DNA of 64,000 nucleotides from Amoebophrya sp. A120 (Eukaryota > Sar > Dinophyceae > Syndiniales > Amoebophryaceae), in NCBI GenBank assembly GCA_905178155.1, contig CAJINV010000009.1, positions 1,237,907-1,301,906 on the forward strand, given 5' to 3'. The notes beneath the pieces were generated by a model that was not told where the DNA came from, did not search any database, and saw nothing but the letters and a program-made list of their open reading frames with translations. Position numbers and translations under genes: made by a program. Numbering within the stretch: position 1 is the stretch's first letter; each line of letters starts with the position of its first letter. Positions 45,079 through 55,862 of the stretch are shown in pieces.

Positions 45079-45992
45079 CGCGGGCTAGCTTGACGACGGG
45101 GTGCTACCTGAACAACTACTCTACAGCTCAAGTAAGATTACGGCTTCAACGCGTCGGGTTTTTGGCATAAAAAATTTGACTTCCCGGGGTGTAAAAATGC
45201 ACCCGCGGCAATAAAAGGTAAACCTAGCATATGTTCTTCTTGGGAGCATTAATGTAACTCGCAATAAAATTTCAAATTTGATTTTCAGCTTGGGACAAGT
45301 TGTTCGGGGGTTGTTTTACTTGCTGTGAATGTAATTTATTGAACAGTGCCTTGGGTAGCGGTACTTCATAGTCATACTAATGATGTAGTAATCAGTCGAC
45401 CTTGTAGACGAGCGACGCAAAACGGTCACGCAGCTGACTGAACGATGAGAAAAGCGGAACGAGGACGAAAGCCGAAAGGTGGTGCACGAAAAACCGACGA
45501 AACGGCACACGTAGAAACTTGAAGCACGAGTCAATACAAAGGCTCACCGAAAACCAGGGAGGACACGAAAATTCAAATTACCGAAGCAAAATATTTGTGT
45601 GTTGGTTCTTGCGGGCGTACGAAGAACCCGACAACTGAAGACAGTCACAAAGGAGAAAAAACAAAAACAAGCGAGGGTGAAACGCCCTTTCATACTATTC
45701 GTATGACAACGATGTGGTTCAAGATATATAACCAAGTAAAGAGCCACCAGGAAATGGGTTTCTCCCATTAAAGTCAGACATCGAAAAAATCTCGGGGTAT
45801 GCAAAATTTTCAATCCTAGGTTCTTTCGAGATCGCGGAAACTTTACCGCTAACTGGGGTAGAACTAAACGTGCCAGTAGGTCGTATGTGGATTACATCGA
45901 AATGGGTCAAAAGAAATCATTGTACACAGTGTAATCATAGTACGGGTAGCAAAAATTATTGGCCGAGATGAAATCACGAACTGTGTCCAAAC
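45079..45992. other. Intergenic, nothing recognised
   Basis: About 900 bases between the IQ-motif gene start and the next stop codon. No support for the short frames present. Confidence 0.45.
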
Positions 45993-46421
45993 TCAAAATC
46001 TTTCATCGTCCAAGTGTCCGACGTCATACGGCCCTGCTTCGCCCTCCTGTCGTGGCTTCTTACTATCTTCCTGCTCCACGTCGAGGTGTTCCCCATGTTG
46101 TCCTTGCCCGTTATGCTGCGGATGCCCGTGATTGTTCTTCTTTGGATCGTGCGCGCTGTAACTGTTGGCTACCACACCGGCGTAGGGTTTTTTCCTTCTC
46201 AAACGGTCGCGTGGCAGATTCTCGATGTTTACCTCCTCCTTATGGTTTCCCGCACCGTGAAAGACCCGGACGGAGTACAGGTGGCTTCCCTTAAGACTGG
46301 AGGTTTTCGCCATCACGCGCCCCGGGATCCACATCCGGCTATTCTCGGCAAAGTACTGAATCGTGGTGCCCACTGCCAAGTCATCGTCCTCCGAGGTGGT
46401 TACGGGGGGACGCTCGGACAT
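45993..46421 (-). CDS. Small Tudor/SH3-like domain protein
   Basis: From ATG 46421 the frame encodes 142 residues. The open frame extends upstream to about 46550 without an ATG and passes a good acceptor (AAATACAG), so a short 5' exon is likely; the 46421 start is the conservative choice. Residues about 13-75 look like a small beta-barrel of Tudor/agenet type: VGTTIQYFAENSRMWIPGRV, then HLYSVRVFHG and EEVNIENLPRDRLRR. The C-terminal half is His/Asn/Gln/Lys-rich and probably disordered. Such domains bind methylated or proline-rich peptides; the partner is unknown. It lies between two giant coiled-coil genes. Confidence 0.6.
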   Translation of the reverse strand: MSERPPVTTSEDDDLAVGTTIQYFAENSRMWIPGRVMAKTSSLKGSHLYSVRVFHGAGNHKEEVNIENLPRDRLRRKKPYAGVVANSYSAHDPKKNNHGHPQHNGQGQHGEHLDVEQEDSKKPRQEGEAGPYDVGHLDDERF

Positions 46422-46658
46422 GTCCGACTCGAAGTCGGTGTGCTGGCCGGCCGGCTGTGACAGTCCGGCACTCGCTGCGGCCTTCGGGAGCAGCGATACG
46501 ACCGGGAGGCTGGTCGGCGGCGTCCTGTATTTGTTTTTTGAAACATGCACTGAACGAAGTGCTGCTGGGGAATGTCAATCATTCATAGTCCGAATCAGTT
46601 TTCTATTGAAGACGCATAGCAGGAACATTGGACAACAGAATAAATGAAAAATCTCAAT

Positions 46659-49600
46659 TCATTGAGAATACCGAATCTGTGCGGAAACGACCGGCGCCCT
46701 GTCGTCCTCGGAAGACCCTTCTAGCCAGTTCGGGTGGTTTGCGAAGTCACTCTCATCCGACTCCGGAGGTCCCGGCTTACGCAAAGGACCGCCAGCTTTG
46801 GCGCCGCTTCTGCCACTGCCCTCGTCGGGAATGAGCGCGTCCACGGTCTGCAGCAGCACTTTTTGGCTCTGTGCGTGCTCGTCCTGCTCGACGTGGCTTC
46901 GCGTCCGATCCTCAATCTCTATCTGTACAGGGCGCTCGGGCACATCCTCGTCTTTGAGCATGGCCTCGCCCTCCCCGACGTGCCTTCCGGGGTGTCGTCC
47001 GCCGAGGTGCGGTGCCGGCGCTTGGATCAAATCCCGCAGCTGCGGTCGGACGTTCAAGTGCGCGAGAGAGGTCCCCGCCAAGTACTTGTTCGGGCCTGCG
47101 AGAGAAGCGCCCCTCGTGGTGGTGCCGTTGGCCACGCACAGGAAGTCCAGCAGCTCGCGGCGGTGCGAACTCGCCTTCGAGCTGATCAGCTCGTCGTTCA
47201 GGTTGCTGTAGTCGTTGTGGTTCAGGTACTGATCGTGGTCGAAGTCCGGGCCAAGCCTGCTGTACTTCCCCGAGTGCAGGTGTTGCGACGTCTTGGGGCT
47301 TTTGCTCGCCCGAGTGTGCCGGTGCGCCCCGGCGTGCTCGCGCGCTGCAATTCCGTCCCGAGAACGCAGTAGGTGATCCGTCTTCTGCGTCAGCTGCAAA
47401 ACGTCCCCGTCGGCAATAGCACTGCGCTCGCGCTCCCTGCGCCGGTGACGGTGCCGCATCGTGGACTCGAGCAGCATATCCAGTGCCTGTTCCTCCTCCA
47501 GCGCAGAACCCCCGCGCGAATGCGAACGTCGGCTCTTGGAGTGTCGTGCGCCGAGGTGCGGATGGAGATCGTCAATCAATGTCGCTCGGCTCCCGATCAA
47601 CTCGCCCTCCGAGTCGTGCAACGCAAAGGAGGTCACGCCACCGCCCGCGGGCAGCAGCTCGCTGTTGTGCTGCAACCGGCGATCCCGCGCACCCAAGTGG
47701 CGCGCGAGATCCTGCTGTAGCTGTGCGGAGATGTTCTCCGTCATTTTCTCTCGGAGCTCCTCCTCGTGCTGTTTGAGCCTTCGCTCCCGCCACTCTCGTT
47801 TGTCCTGTTCGAGTTCGTGTGCCACCTCCATGCGCTCCTCCTCCAGGCGCTGCTGAATCTGCTCGCGCTGCAGCCGCATCTGTTCCCGGAGCTGCGCCCG
47901 CTCGTCCTCCAGCCGGTCCTCCTCCTCCCGGTTGGCCCGGTGGATGTCTTCGCGAGTCCGCGAAATCTCCTCCGCCAGCTCCTCTTCCATCTTGCGCGCC
48001 TTCAGGCCGAGCGCGCTCTGGCCCTCGTGGATTTTGGTCTCTAGCAGCTGCTGCGCCTTCCGCTCCTCCGCACGAAATTCCTCCTGCAACGAGCGCTCCT
48101 GCGCCTGCAGCTCCTCGCGCAGGTGCACCTGCTCCTCGTGCAGCTCCGCCTGCAAGTGCTCTTGGTCGCGCCGCAGGTCCTTCTGCAGCTTCTCCTGCTC
48201 CCGCGCCAGCTCCTTCTGCAGCGCGGCCCGGTGCTCGCCAAACTCGGTCGCGAGCTCCTGCGCCGTGTGGTCCCGCGTGGCGTGGATCTCCTTTGCGAGC
48301 TGGTGGAACTCCCGCTGCATGGCCTCGCTCTCGTCCTTCATCTGCTGTGCGATCTGCTTCCGCTCCTGCTCCACTTCGCGCTCCGCCTTCTGCAGCGACA
48401 GCTCCATCGCCTTCTGCTTTTCCACCAGTTCCTGCGTCAGCTTCTCGCGGTCCTCGTGAAGCGTTTCGTCAAGCCGTTGCTGCTGCTTTTGCAGCTGCAG
48501 TTGCAGTTCCTGGTGCTCCTTTTCGAACTGCTTCTGCAGCGCCTCGCGCTCCTTTTCCACGCCCCGCTCCAGCACGGCCTTCTCTTTGCCGAGACTCTCC
48601 TCGATGGACCGCCGCTCCGTCGCGAACTGCTCGTGCAGCCGGTCGCGCTCCTGCTGCAGACTCTGGTCCAGCAATTTTTGTTGCTTCTCGAACTCGACGG
48701 TCAACAGCCGCTTCTCCTGGTCCACCTCGGTGTGCAGCACTTTTCGCTCGCGCTCCAGGGTTTTCAGCAAGGTTTCCTTCTCCTGGTCAAATTCCGTTTT
48801 CAGCCGCTCACGCTTCAGCTCCATCTCGTGCTCCACCGCCTTGCGCTCGGCTTCCAGCTCCTCCTCCATCTGCCGCTTCAGCGTTGCCCGCGCCTGGTGC
48901 AACTCCGTCTCTATAGACGCCTGCAGCTCGTGCCGCAGTTTCTCCTGCAACTCCTCGGTAAGCGGGCCGGTGCCATTGGTTGCACCGTTGTGCTGGTTCT
49001 CAACATGATGGTGCGGGGAAGATGAGACGTGGCGAATCTGTTCGTGCAATTCCGTCCGCAGTTCGTCTTTCAGTGCTTGGAGCTGCGCCTCGGTGCTCGC
49101 GGAAGGTGCGGCAGGCGGGGAAACTACGTTCGTGGATGTGATTTGCTCTTGCAATTCCGTCCGCAGTTCGTCCTTAATCGCCTGAAGCGCCTCGGCGCTA
49201 GCGACCGGATTTTGGTCTGCAGGGTGCTGTTCGCCTTGCTCAGGCTTTGAGCTGCGGCGCGCGGCCTCCTCGGCGAGAGATTGCACAGGAAGGATCTTCT
49301 GCGCCATCTCTTCTTGCAACGACGTCTTCATCTCTTCGACTTTTGTCCGCAGCACGGCGGCCATCTCCTCGCGCAGCAGTCGTTGTTGCTCCTGCTGACG
49401 CTCCTGGACCGCGGCGAAATCAGCAGCGTCGTTGCGCGCTGCCTGCTGCGACTCGAGGACCTGTTGTGCCTGCGTCTTCGCGGCCGCCTCCGCGATGGAT
49501 TGGACCGGCAGGATTTTCTGTTCGATCTCTTCCTGCAGAGCCTTCTTCAAAGCCTCCACTTCGGCCTGCATCTTCGCACTCACCTCCGTCCGCAGACTCT

Positions 49601-52600
49601 TCTGCAACTCGTCCTGCTCGTCCCGCAGGCTTTTCAGCAGCGCGTAGGAAGTGGGCCGCGCGGGCTCGGGATCTTGGTTCTCCGGTCGCGCCGGTGCTCC
49701 GGCCTGCTCCGCCGCCGTGGCGCTGACGGCTTGTAACTTCTCCGCGGCTTCGACGGCCAGTGCCTGCACCGGGAGCACCTTCTGCTCGATCTCCTGTTGC
49801 AGGGATTTCTTCATGGCCTCCACCTCGGCTTTCATCTTTTCCGCCATCTCCGCCTGCAACTGTTTCTGCACCTCCTCCTGCTCCGCGCGCGCGGTCTGTG
49901 CGACCTCGTTTTGCTTCCGGCGCTCCAGTTCCTGCAGTTCCGCGGTTTTCTGCTGCGCCTCCCGCTCCTGCTGCATCTGCGCCCGCAACTGGGCGCGCAT
50001 CTCCTCCACCTCGCTGCGCATGCTCTGCTCCATCTCCTCGCGCAACTTGGTTTGCGCCTGCTTCATGCTGGTGAACTCGGATTCCAGGGCCGATAACGAC
50101 TCGGTGTTCCGCTTCTGCTCGGACGCATCGACCGCCGCAACCTGCGGCACCGCGGGCAGGAGCGGCTGCGCGGCCGACACCAGCGGCTGCGGCGCTGCTT
50201 CCTCCTGCTTCGAGTCGAACACGCGGTGGTCGGCGTGGCTGTCGATGATGTGCTTGTGGACCGAGGCGATGTCCGGGTGCCGCGAGTGCACGTCGGTGTT
50301 GGTCTCGCGGTTTTGCGCGGCCGGGGAATCGCGCAAGTCGTAGTCCATCGGCGGCAGCGTGCGGTCCAGGGACGCCACCTGCGAGTGGAAGTGCTCCAAG
50401 GTGTGCAGATGCTCGGGTGGCGGCGCGTCCTTCTCCTGCCGGGACGGCTGTTCCGTCAAACTCTTCTCCTTCAACGAGCTCCGTTGCGGCGAAGCCGCGG
50501 GGTGCAGCAACGCATTGCCGACTTCGGCCGGACTCAGGTGGGGCAACAGCAGGGCCAGGTGACTTTCGTTCAGGTCGTGGACGGTGCCGATCCTCTGCGC
50601 GGTTTCGTCGATCGCCTCGATCCGCCGGGAGGAATTCATCGGCTTCGGGTTCCCGCTGTTACTCAAGTTCGCGGACGCCAGAACTTCGCCCGTGGGCGGT
50701 AAAAGGTTCGCGATCAAATCCTGGTTGAATTCCGTCATCGACGCCTTTTCGGCCACCAGGATCTTCTCCATCTCCTGCGATTTGCGCACGCGCACGCCAT
50801 TTGTCCGCTCCGCCTCCTTCTCGGCGGGGGAGGCTTGCAGCGGGTGTTCGGGATTCTCCTCGTCCGCTCCGGTCTGTTGTGCATCGGAAGCCGCACCTAA
50901 GGAGTGACCACGCGAGCTCGACGGAATCCCCAGCGCCGGCGAGGCGTCAAACTGCGACTCGGAGGCGGTTGGCGGCAGCATGGAGTCCAGCTCATCCGTC
51001 AGCAGCTCCTTCATGGTCTTCTGGGTTTGCGGCGGTTCGCTCCGCACCTCCTTGCCCGAACAGATCGCGGTCGCACTGAGTTCGTCCAGCGCGTACTCAA
51101 AGGGAGGTAAGACCACGTCGAGCCCGGAGTTCCGGGCGCCCGTTTTGTACTTCGCGGACTCCTCCAGCGTCACGGTGGGTGCGGATCCCAGTTGCCACGG
51201 GGAAGCGATCAGCGTGTCCAGGTTGGCGAGCGGCAACCCGCCGTTGTCGGTCGACGTGTCCCACCACCACGCGGGTGCAGGGCTCTTGTTCGACGGTGAA
51301 TCTGCAGTTGAGCGCACTTGCGGCCGCGGCCCCTGTGGATGCGTCGCGTGGTGGCGTGTGTTTTTCAGTTTGGTTTCCACAAAGACGCAGCTGGGATCGT
51401 GCGTGATGGGCACCCGGCCCTGACTCACCAGCTGCTGAAGCTTCCGCTCGTCGGCCGCCACTGGACGCTGGGCTTGTCCCTGATAAGGTCCGGAATTCGC
51501 GAAGTACTGCGAGCCGTCGGATTGCGACGCCCAGGAAAACTCTCCGTCTTCTCGAGGTGTCGTCCCGGCGAAGAGCGGCGGTTCCACGTAAAACGCGATG
51601 CGACTGTTGTGGCGCGAAGGACCACCTTCCACGGCGGTAGAATTGTCGTCCGACGCGGGAGCCGTTGAAGAGCACAGGTGGCTTTGCTCCTGAAAGAAAA
51701 GCAACGCTTGCTCCTTTCCAATGGCGCGCAAATCCGCCTCTGCCGTGGCGGTGTCAACGATTTCAACAGTCGCGCTCGTCACATCAACATCCGCCGGCGG
51801 CGGTGCCACTACTATGTCTGACGCCTTTCTTCCTTCGCCTGCTGAAATAGGAGTTCCCACACCATCACTCTTCGGAGTGGCTGCAGCCTCCGGGGTCACA
51901 TTGAATCCCGGTACCACCTTCCCAGCAGGACCGGCTTGTAGCTGCGACTCAAACTGCTTCTGCCGCTCCAGATCCAGCTGGAACAGCCGCAACCGCTGCT
52001 CTTCGAGTCGGCGGGAGCTGCGCAGACTCTCTTCGCGCCACTCCTGGAAGAGTTCGCGGTCGGGTACGAACTCCTGCGTCGCGTCCCGCCACATCTCGGC
52101 CCGCAGCTCCGACAGCTGGTCAATGTTTTCGATTTGCTTGCCCAGCAGCACGTTCGTGGGCCCGCACTCGTTGAAGGAGCTCCGCATCAGCTGCCCCAGC
52201 TCCTGCATTCGGGCCTCCGCTTGTGGGTCTTCGGCGTCCAATTTCACCGTTGGATGTTCTCCGCGGCTCGCCCTCCGCGAAACCCGCTGCGCCAGCGCCT
52301 CCTTGGGCTGGTCGGAGAGCGGGTTTTCGGCCGCGTAACTGTAGAAATCGTTCAAGAGTTCCCGATTCAAAATGGACAGGTCCGCCTCGACGCGAGGCAG
52401 GGCGAGGCACAACTGACCCGCCCGCGGCTGGTCAAACCGCACTGGAGGCTTGGAAACGTCGGCTACCTCGGTCACGAAGCTGCCACTCTGGGCCGCTACC
52501 TCGTGGCCACCGCCAGTGAAAAACCGAGGAACTGCACGGTCGTAGGGCGCGTCGGTGATGTACTTTTCACCAGTCAGACTCAGCAACCTGTCGTTCACAT

Positions 52601-54368
52601 CGCCAAGCTCGGCCTGCAGCTTCCACAGCTCGTCGTGTAGTCCGCCAGAAGAGGGTGATGGCGCACTGATCCCGTCGGATTGTGGTTGTACATTCTGTGG
52701 CTGCTTTTTGTCAGCACCATTCTCTTGCCCCTCTGCGCTATTGGCACTCGGCTGTTCCGCCGGTGTTCCCACGGTCTTCTGCACCTCTACCAGGCCGCCC
52801 GGGCCCTCGGGGTCTGCACGTACCAACTGCGGACTACCGCGACTCGCGCGACGGGACGACGCGGACAGGCGGTCCGTTTGTGCGTCGGACTCGGGGACGA
52901 CCGTTTGCGCGAAAAACAGGCTCCGCCGGCGGTTCACGCCCTCCGGCGACTGGTCCCGCATGGAAAACCAGTCGACCGGCTCCTGCGGCTTGCGGCTCGC
53001 GACCGGCACCTCCGTCTTCTGCGTCTCGGTGTCCGACGGCTTTTGCCGCAACCGCACCTTCAGGTTGCCCGCCCGCGCGTTCCCCCGGTCGGTGGCGCTG
53101 CCCTCCTCCTCGGTGGTCCCCGATACGATCCGCGGGAGTACCGGTGCCGCCTCCTGCTCGCCCTCGGCCCACAGCTTCTTCGCTAAATCGTTCTCCTCAA
53201 AGGACTGGCTCAGGCGCTGCATCGATTTTTGCAGCTCCCCGTGCCCGTCCAGGTCATCCTCGCTGCTCGTGTGCTCCACAAACCCGAAATCCGACGCCGA
53301 ATCGACGTCCGGTTTCACGTGCTCGTCCTCTTCTTCCTGCTCACCATAGTACGCAAGAAGCATCGCTGGCGCCGGTGGGGAAAGGTTCTCTGGCTGTGAG
53401 AAATCTCCTTCCTGAGGTCCTCGTGACTGCTTTTTAATACTGCTCTCAGAAAAACTGCTTTTTTCTCCTTCCAAGAACCGTTCTTCCGCAGTGTCCTTCT
53501 TTTCCGCAGCGTCCTTCTTTTTCCCGAACAGCCAGCCTAGAAGTGGCACTGACGGTCGCGCCGAAGTAGAGGTTTCTTCCTTCTTTGGCTGTACTGGTGC
53601 AACGCTTGTAATATCCTGTCCCTTGTCGAAGAACCTAACCGGCGACACTATCTTTGGCTGCACCAGCGGCGCCGCGCTCTTCCACTGCGGCGCGCTCCTT
53701 GCCGACAGGCCGAGAAGACCGCCTCCGACAGGCCCTTGCCTGGAATTATCGGCCGGATGGGTCACGGTCAGAGCATTAGTGCTGTGATTCGAGCGGGAGT
53801 CCTTGTTTGAGAACACTTCCCGAGCATCCTCGACCTCGATCCCCTCGTCTTCAAGCGGAATCACGCCCATTTCGTCTTCGTCCGACATTTGACTCTCCTC
53901 CGCCTTCCACGTTTTCAGCAGCGGGAGCGATGCCAAGTTCTTGCCGGAGGCCACGCTGGTCGGGTTTAATATTTCTTTTTCTCCAGCACTGCAGTCGGCT
54001 TTTCCCACATAGCCGCTCCCGTTTTGCTCCTTGACCAATTTCTCTATCGGTCCGGGCGTCGCCGCCAGGAAGAACGCATTCCGCGCGGCCTGGCGATTCC
54101 ACGTCTGCTCGTCGTCGCTGGGGTGCCACACCGGCAGCTGGTGCTCATCGAGAATAGGATGCGGAGATGTAGTACTATCACCCAAATCATTCGTCTTTCT
54201 GTTGCTGCTCAAGCACCTCTGGACGTGCCTAGTTTGCTCGCCGGTTACCGAATCATCCACGTTCGAGCGGTACGTGTCCAGGTTCGTTCGCTTCGAACTT
54301 TTCGGCGAGGTGCGCACGGAACTCGCTACCACCAACGAGGGAGGAGCGTCGAGTAGTTCGGGAGGCAT
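46659..54368 (-). CDS. Giant coiled-coil protein
   Basis: A single exon of 2569 residues from ATG 54368. The first ~1400 residues are acidic and Ser/Pro/Gln-rich with only short helices. From about 1420 to 2230 (coded at about 50100-47680) there is an almost unbroken coiled coil of Glu/Gln/Lys/Arg heptads, such as LREEMEQSMRSEVEEMRAQL and RKVLHTEVDQEKRLLTVEFE. It contains a repeated block EEIEQKILPVQSLAEEAA, seen four times at spacings of about 65-90 residues. The C-terminus is His/Arg-rich, then acidic. No membrane segment or enzyme domain. It resembles centrosomal or pellicle scaffold proteins in architecture; function is inferred only from that. The long antisense frames opposite it are shadows of biased codon use. 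Confidence 0.88.
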   Translation of the reverse strand: MPPELLDAPPSLVVASSVRTSPKSSKRTNLDTYRSNVDDSVTGEQTRHVQRCLSSNRKTNDLGDSTTSPHPILDEHQLPVWHPSDDEQTWNRQAARNAFFLAATPGPIEKLVKEQNGSGYVGKADCSAGEKEILNPTSVASGKNLASLPLLKTWKAEESQMSDEDEMGVIPLEDEGIEVEDAREVFSNKDSRSNHSTNALTVTHPADNSRQGPVGGGLLGLSARSAPQWKSAAPLVQPKIVSPVRFFDKGQDITSVAPVQPKKEETSTSARPSVPLLGWLFGKKKDAAEKKDTAEERFLEGEKSSFSESSIKKQSRGPQEGDFSQPENLSPPAPAMLLAYYGEQEEEDEHVKPDVDSASDFGFVEHTSSEDDLDGHGELQKSMQRLSQSFEENDLAKKLWAEGEQEAAPVLPRIVSGTTEEEGSATDRGNARAGNLKVRLRQKPSDTETQKTEVPVASRKPQEPVDWFSMRDQSPEGVNRRRSLFFAQTVVPESDAQTDRLSASSRRASRGSPQLVRADPEGPGGLVEVQKTVGTPAEQPSANSAEGQENGADKKQPQNVQPQSDGISAPSPSSGGLHDELWKLQAELGDVNDRLLSLTGEKYITDAPYDRAVPRFFTGGGHEVAAQSGSFVTEVADVSKPPVRFDQPRAGQLCLALPRVEADLSILNRELLNDFYSYAAENPLSDQPKEALAQRVSRRASRGEHPTVKLDAEDPQAEARMQELGQLMRSSFNECGPTNVLLGKQIENIDQLSELRAEMWRDATQEFVPDRELFQEWREESLRSSRRLEEQRLRLFQLDLERQKQFESQLQAGPAGKVVPGFNVTPEAAATPKSDGVGTPISAGEGRKASDIVVAPPPADVDVTSATVEIVDTATAEADLRAIGKEQALLFFQEQSHLCSSTAPASDDNSTAVEGGPSRHNSRIAFYVEPPLFAGTTPREDGEFSWASQSDGSQYFANSGPYQGQAQRPVAADERKLQQLVSQGRVPITHDPSCVFVETKLKNTRHHATHPQGPRPQVRSTADSPSNKSPAPAWWWDTSTDNGGLPLANLDTLIASPWQLGSAPTVTLEESAKYKTGARNSGLDVVLPPFEYALDELSATAICSGKEVRSEPPQTQKTMKELLTDELDSMLPPTASESQFDASPALGIPSSSRGHSLGAASDAQQTGADEENPEHPLQASPAEKEAERTNGVRVRKSQEMEKILVAEKASMTEFNQDLIANLLPPTGEVLASANLSNSGNPKPMNSSRRIEAIDETAQRIGTVHDLNESHLALLLPHLSPAEVGNALLHPAASPQRSSLKEKSLTEQPSRQEKDAPPPEHLHTLEHFHSQVASLDRTLPPMDYDLRDSPAAQNRETNTDVHSRHPDIASVHKHIIDSHADHRVFDSKQEEAAPQPLVSAAQPLLPAVPQVAAVDASEQKRNTESLSALESEFTSMKQAQTKLREEMEQSMRSEVEEMRAQLRAQMQQEREAQQKTAELQELERRKQNEVAQTARAEQEEVQKQLQAEMAEKMKAEVEAMKKSLQQEIEQKVLPVQALAVEAAEKLQAVSATAAEQAGAPARPENQDPEPARPTSYALLKSLRDEQDELQKSLRTEVSAKMQAEVEALKKALQEEIEQKILPVQSIAEAAAKTQAQQVLESQQAARNDAADFAAVQERQQEQQRLLREEMAAVLRTKVEEMKTSLQEEMAQKILPVQSLAEEAARRSSKPEQGEQHPADQNPVASAEALQAIKDELRTELQEQITSTNVVSPPAAPSASTEAQLQALKDELRTELHEQIRHVSSSPHHHVENQHNGATNGTGPLTEELQEKLRHELQASIETELHQARATLKRQMEEELEAERKAVEHEMELKRERLKTEFDQEKETLLKTLERERKVLHTEVDQEKRLLTVEFEKQQKLLDQSLQQERDRLHEQFATERRSIEESLGKEKAVLERGVEKEREALQKQFEKEHQELQLQLQKQQQRLDETLHEDREKLTQELVEKQKAMELSLQKAEREVEQERKQIAQQMKDESEAMQREFHQLAKEIHATRDHTAQELATEFGEHRAALQKELAREQEKLQKDLRRDQEHLQAELHEEQVHLREELQAQERSLQEEFRAEERKAQQLLETKIHEGQSALGLKARKMEEELAEEISRTREDIHRANREEEDRLEDERAQLREQMRLQREQIQQRLEEERMEVAHELEQDKREWRERRLKQHEEELREKMTENISAQLQQDLARHLGARDRRLQHNSELLPAGGGVTSFALHDSEGELIGSRATLIDDLHPHLGARHSKSRRSHSRGGSALEEEQALDMLLESTMRHRHRRRERERSAIADGDVLQLTQKTDHLLRSRDGIAAREHAGAHRHTRASKSPKTSQHLHSGKYSRLGPDFDHDQYLNHNDYSNLNDELISSKASSHRRELLDFLCVANGTTTRGASLAGPNKYLAGTSLAHLNVRPQLRDLIQAPAPHLGGRHPGRHVGEGEAMLKDEDVPERPVQIEIEDRTRSHVEQDEHAQSQKVLLQTVDALIPDEGSGRSGAKAGGPLRKPGPPESDESDFANHPNWLEGSSEDDRAPVVSAQIRYSQ

Positions 54369-55862
54369 CTTTTTCAGGCGACGGCGAACGGAAAGTTGTC
54401 AAAACTGTATACACTTGCAGTCGTGATCTACGTAATTCCCATGCAACGTCGATTGACAACCGAAGAGATTCCTGCGAAAAATTACTTGCTAGCTCGCCTT
54501 CATGTGGACGTCAATCTTGGCGTGTACCGGATAGACATCTTTTTAACTCGCTGAAGTAGTCAAGGTCGGCGTTATGTACATACACATGTGCGAATAAAAG
54601 TTCAGACATGATATGCATCGTGGGACACAGATTGTTGCCTGGAGAAGGATATAATGAGTAGTAAAGCATTACTACGTCGAGAACACCAAAACGTGTGCTG
54701 GCAGCCACCAAACGAAGAGAACGAAGAAGAACGAGACGAGTCCGAATTGTCACGCTAGTTAAACGGAGTAGAGCTAGAGCCTGCGCTGGGATTTGCACGG
54801 AAACTTCAGAACGAGAGTACATGTGTACCATTATTATTGTACGCGAAAGTTGGGACGCACAATGCCCTTTTCGCATCAATTTGTACGGATTGAGAAACTC
54901 GTGTGTGAATAAAAAATCCAAATCAAAAGAAATGTGTGAAGACGAAGCACCCATACCTGGAAGCGATGACGGTTGTGGTCGATGCGTCGTTCAAAGTATT
55001 CCCTTAACATTGGCGAGACTTGTTCAACTGAGAAAGATGATTTACGATGACGATTGTAGAGGGACGACGACTGAAAAGCGAGGGAGTTTCGCGACAAGTC
55101 AGGGTCAGCACGAATCACAAAGTGGGTGACATCGACATTCGGGTTTAGACTAGTTTCATCGCAAATACAACAATCTCGTCTGACATAGACATATCTCCTT
55201 CTGCAGAACCCACACTAATCGTCGCCTGTGTGCAAGACACAGTCTATCATGTTCTGGTCCCGTCTTTCGTCATAGTGGCTACAAAAATTTTCAAAACTTT
55301 CAAAGTGGGCGGCGCACTGCTTTATTATCTCTTTCCTCCTTCTGCTCTTCTACTGATACGAAAAAATATCTTTCTGACTCATATTTTTTGATCAAGCGAA
55401 TTCCTTCATGGCTAGCCAGACAGTGCGTAGCATACGCGTGGCCAAGTTTTAGCTCATGAAAGCTCTTAAAGTTCTGGAACGCCACCACCCTCCGCCTCCG
55501 GCAGGTATTCATTGACAAGTCTGATCCGATCACAGTTGTGGTCCACTTCTGCACGAGATACTCGGGGAACAGATCCTTCTAGCTCTACGATGGTCATACG
55601 AAAATGTCAGAGCGTGAGCCTTTTTCTCGTATCCGAGTCAAACATACTAAAAGTCTAAAAACCTTGAAAGCATAAACACTGTAATAGTCCTAAAAGTAAA
55701 AACTCCTATTTCTATCAAAATCGATTCTATCGTGCCTACATAGATACGCCCAGGAAGCCCGGACATATTCGTGGTTCTTACATGTGCATCACAAATATCT
55801 GCTTTGTGTGAAGGCGATGAAAGTCGTGAAATTCGAATTCCGTTGTCCACTTGCTTCAGGAA
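54369..55862. other. Intergenic or unassigned, possible small exon at 55300-55600
   Basis: About 1.5 kb. On the minus strand, 55586-55300 holds two overlapping, moderately protein-like frames. One runs on from a possible AG acceptor through SFHELKLGHAYATHCLASHE; the other starts with ATG near 55594 and encodes 43 residues. I cannot choose between them and call no gene. Confidence 0.35.

Noticed and set aside
47373-53437. Plus-strand frames of 100-365 codons opposite the 2569-residue gene
   Set aside because: They mirror Glu/Gln/Lys/Arg heptad codons on the other strand, giving Leu/Arg/Ala/Pro-rich nonsense; no independent support.
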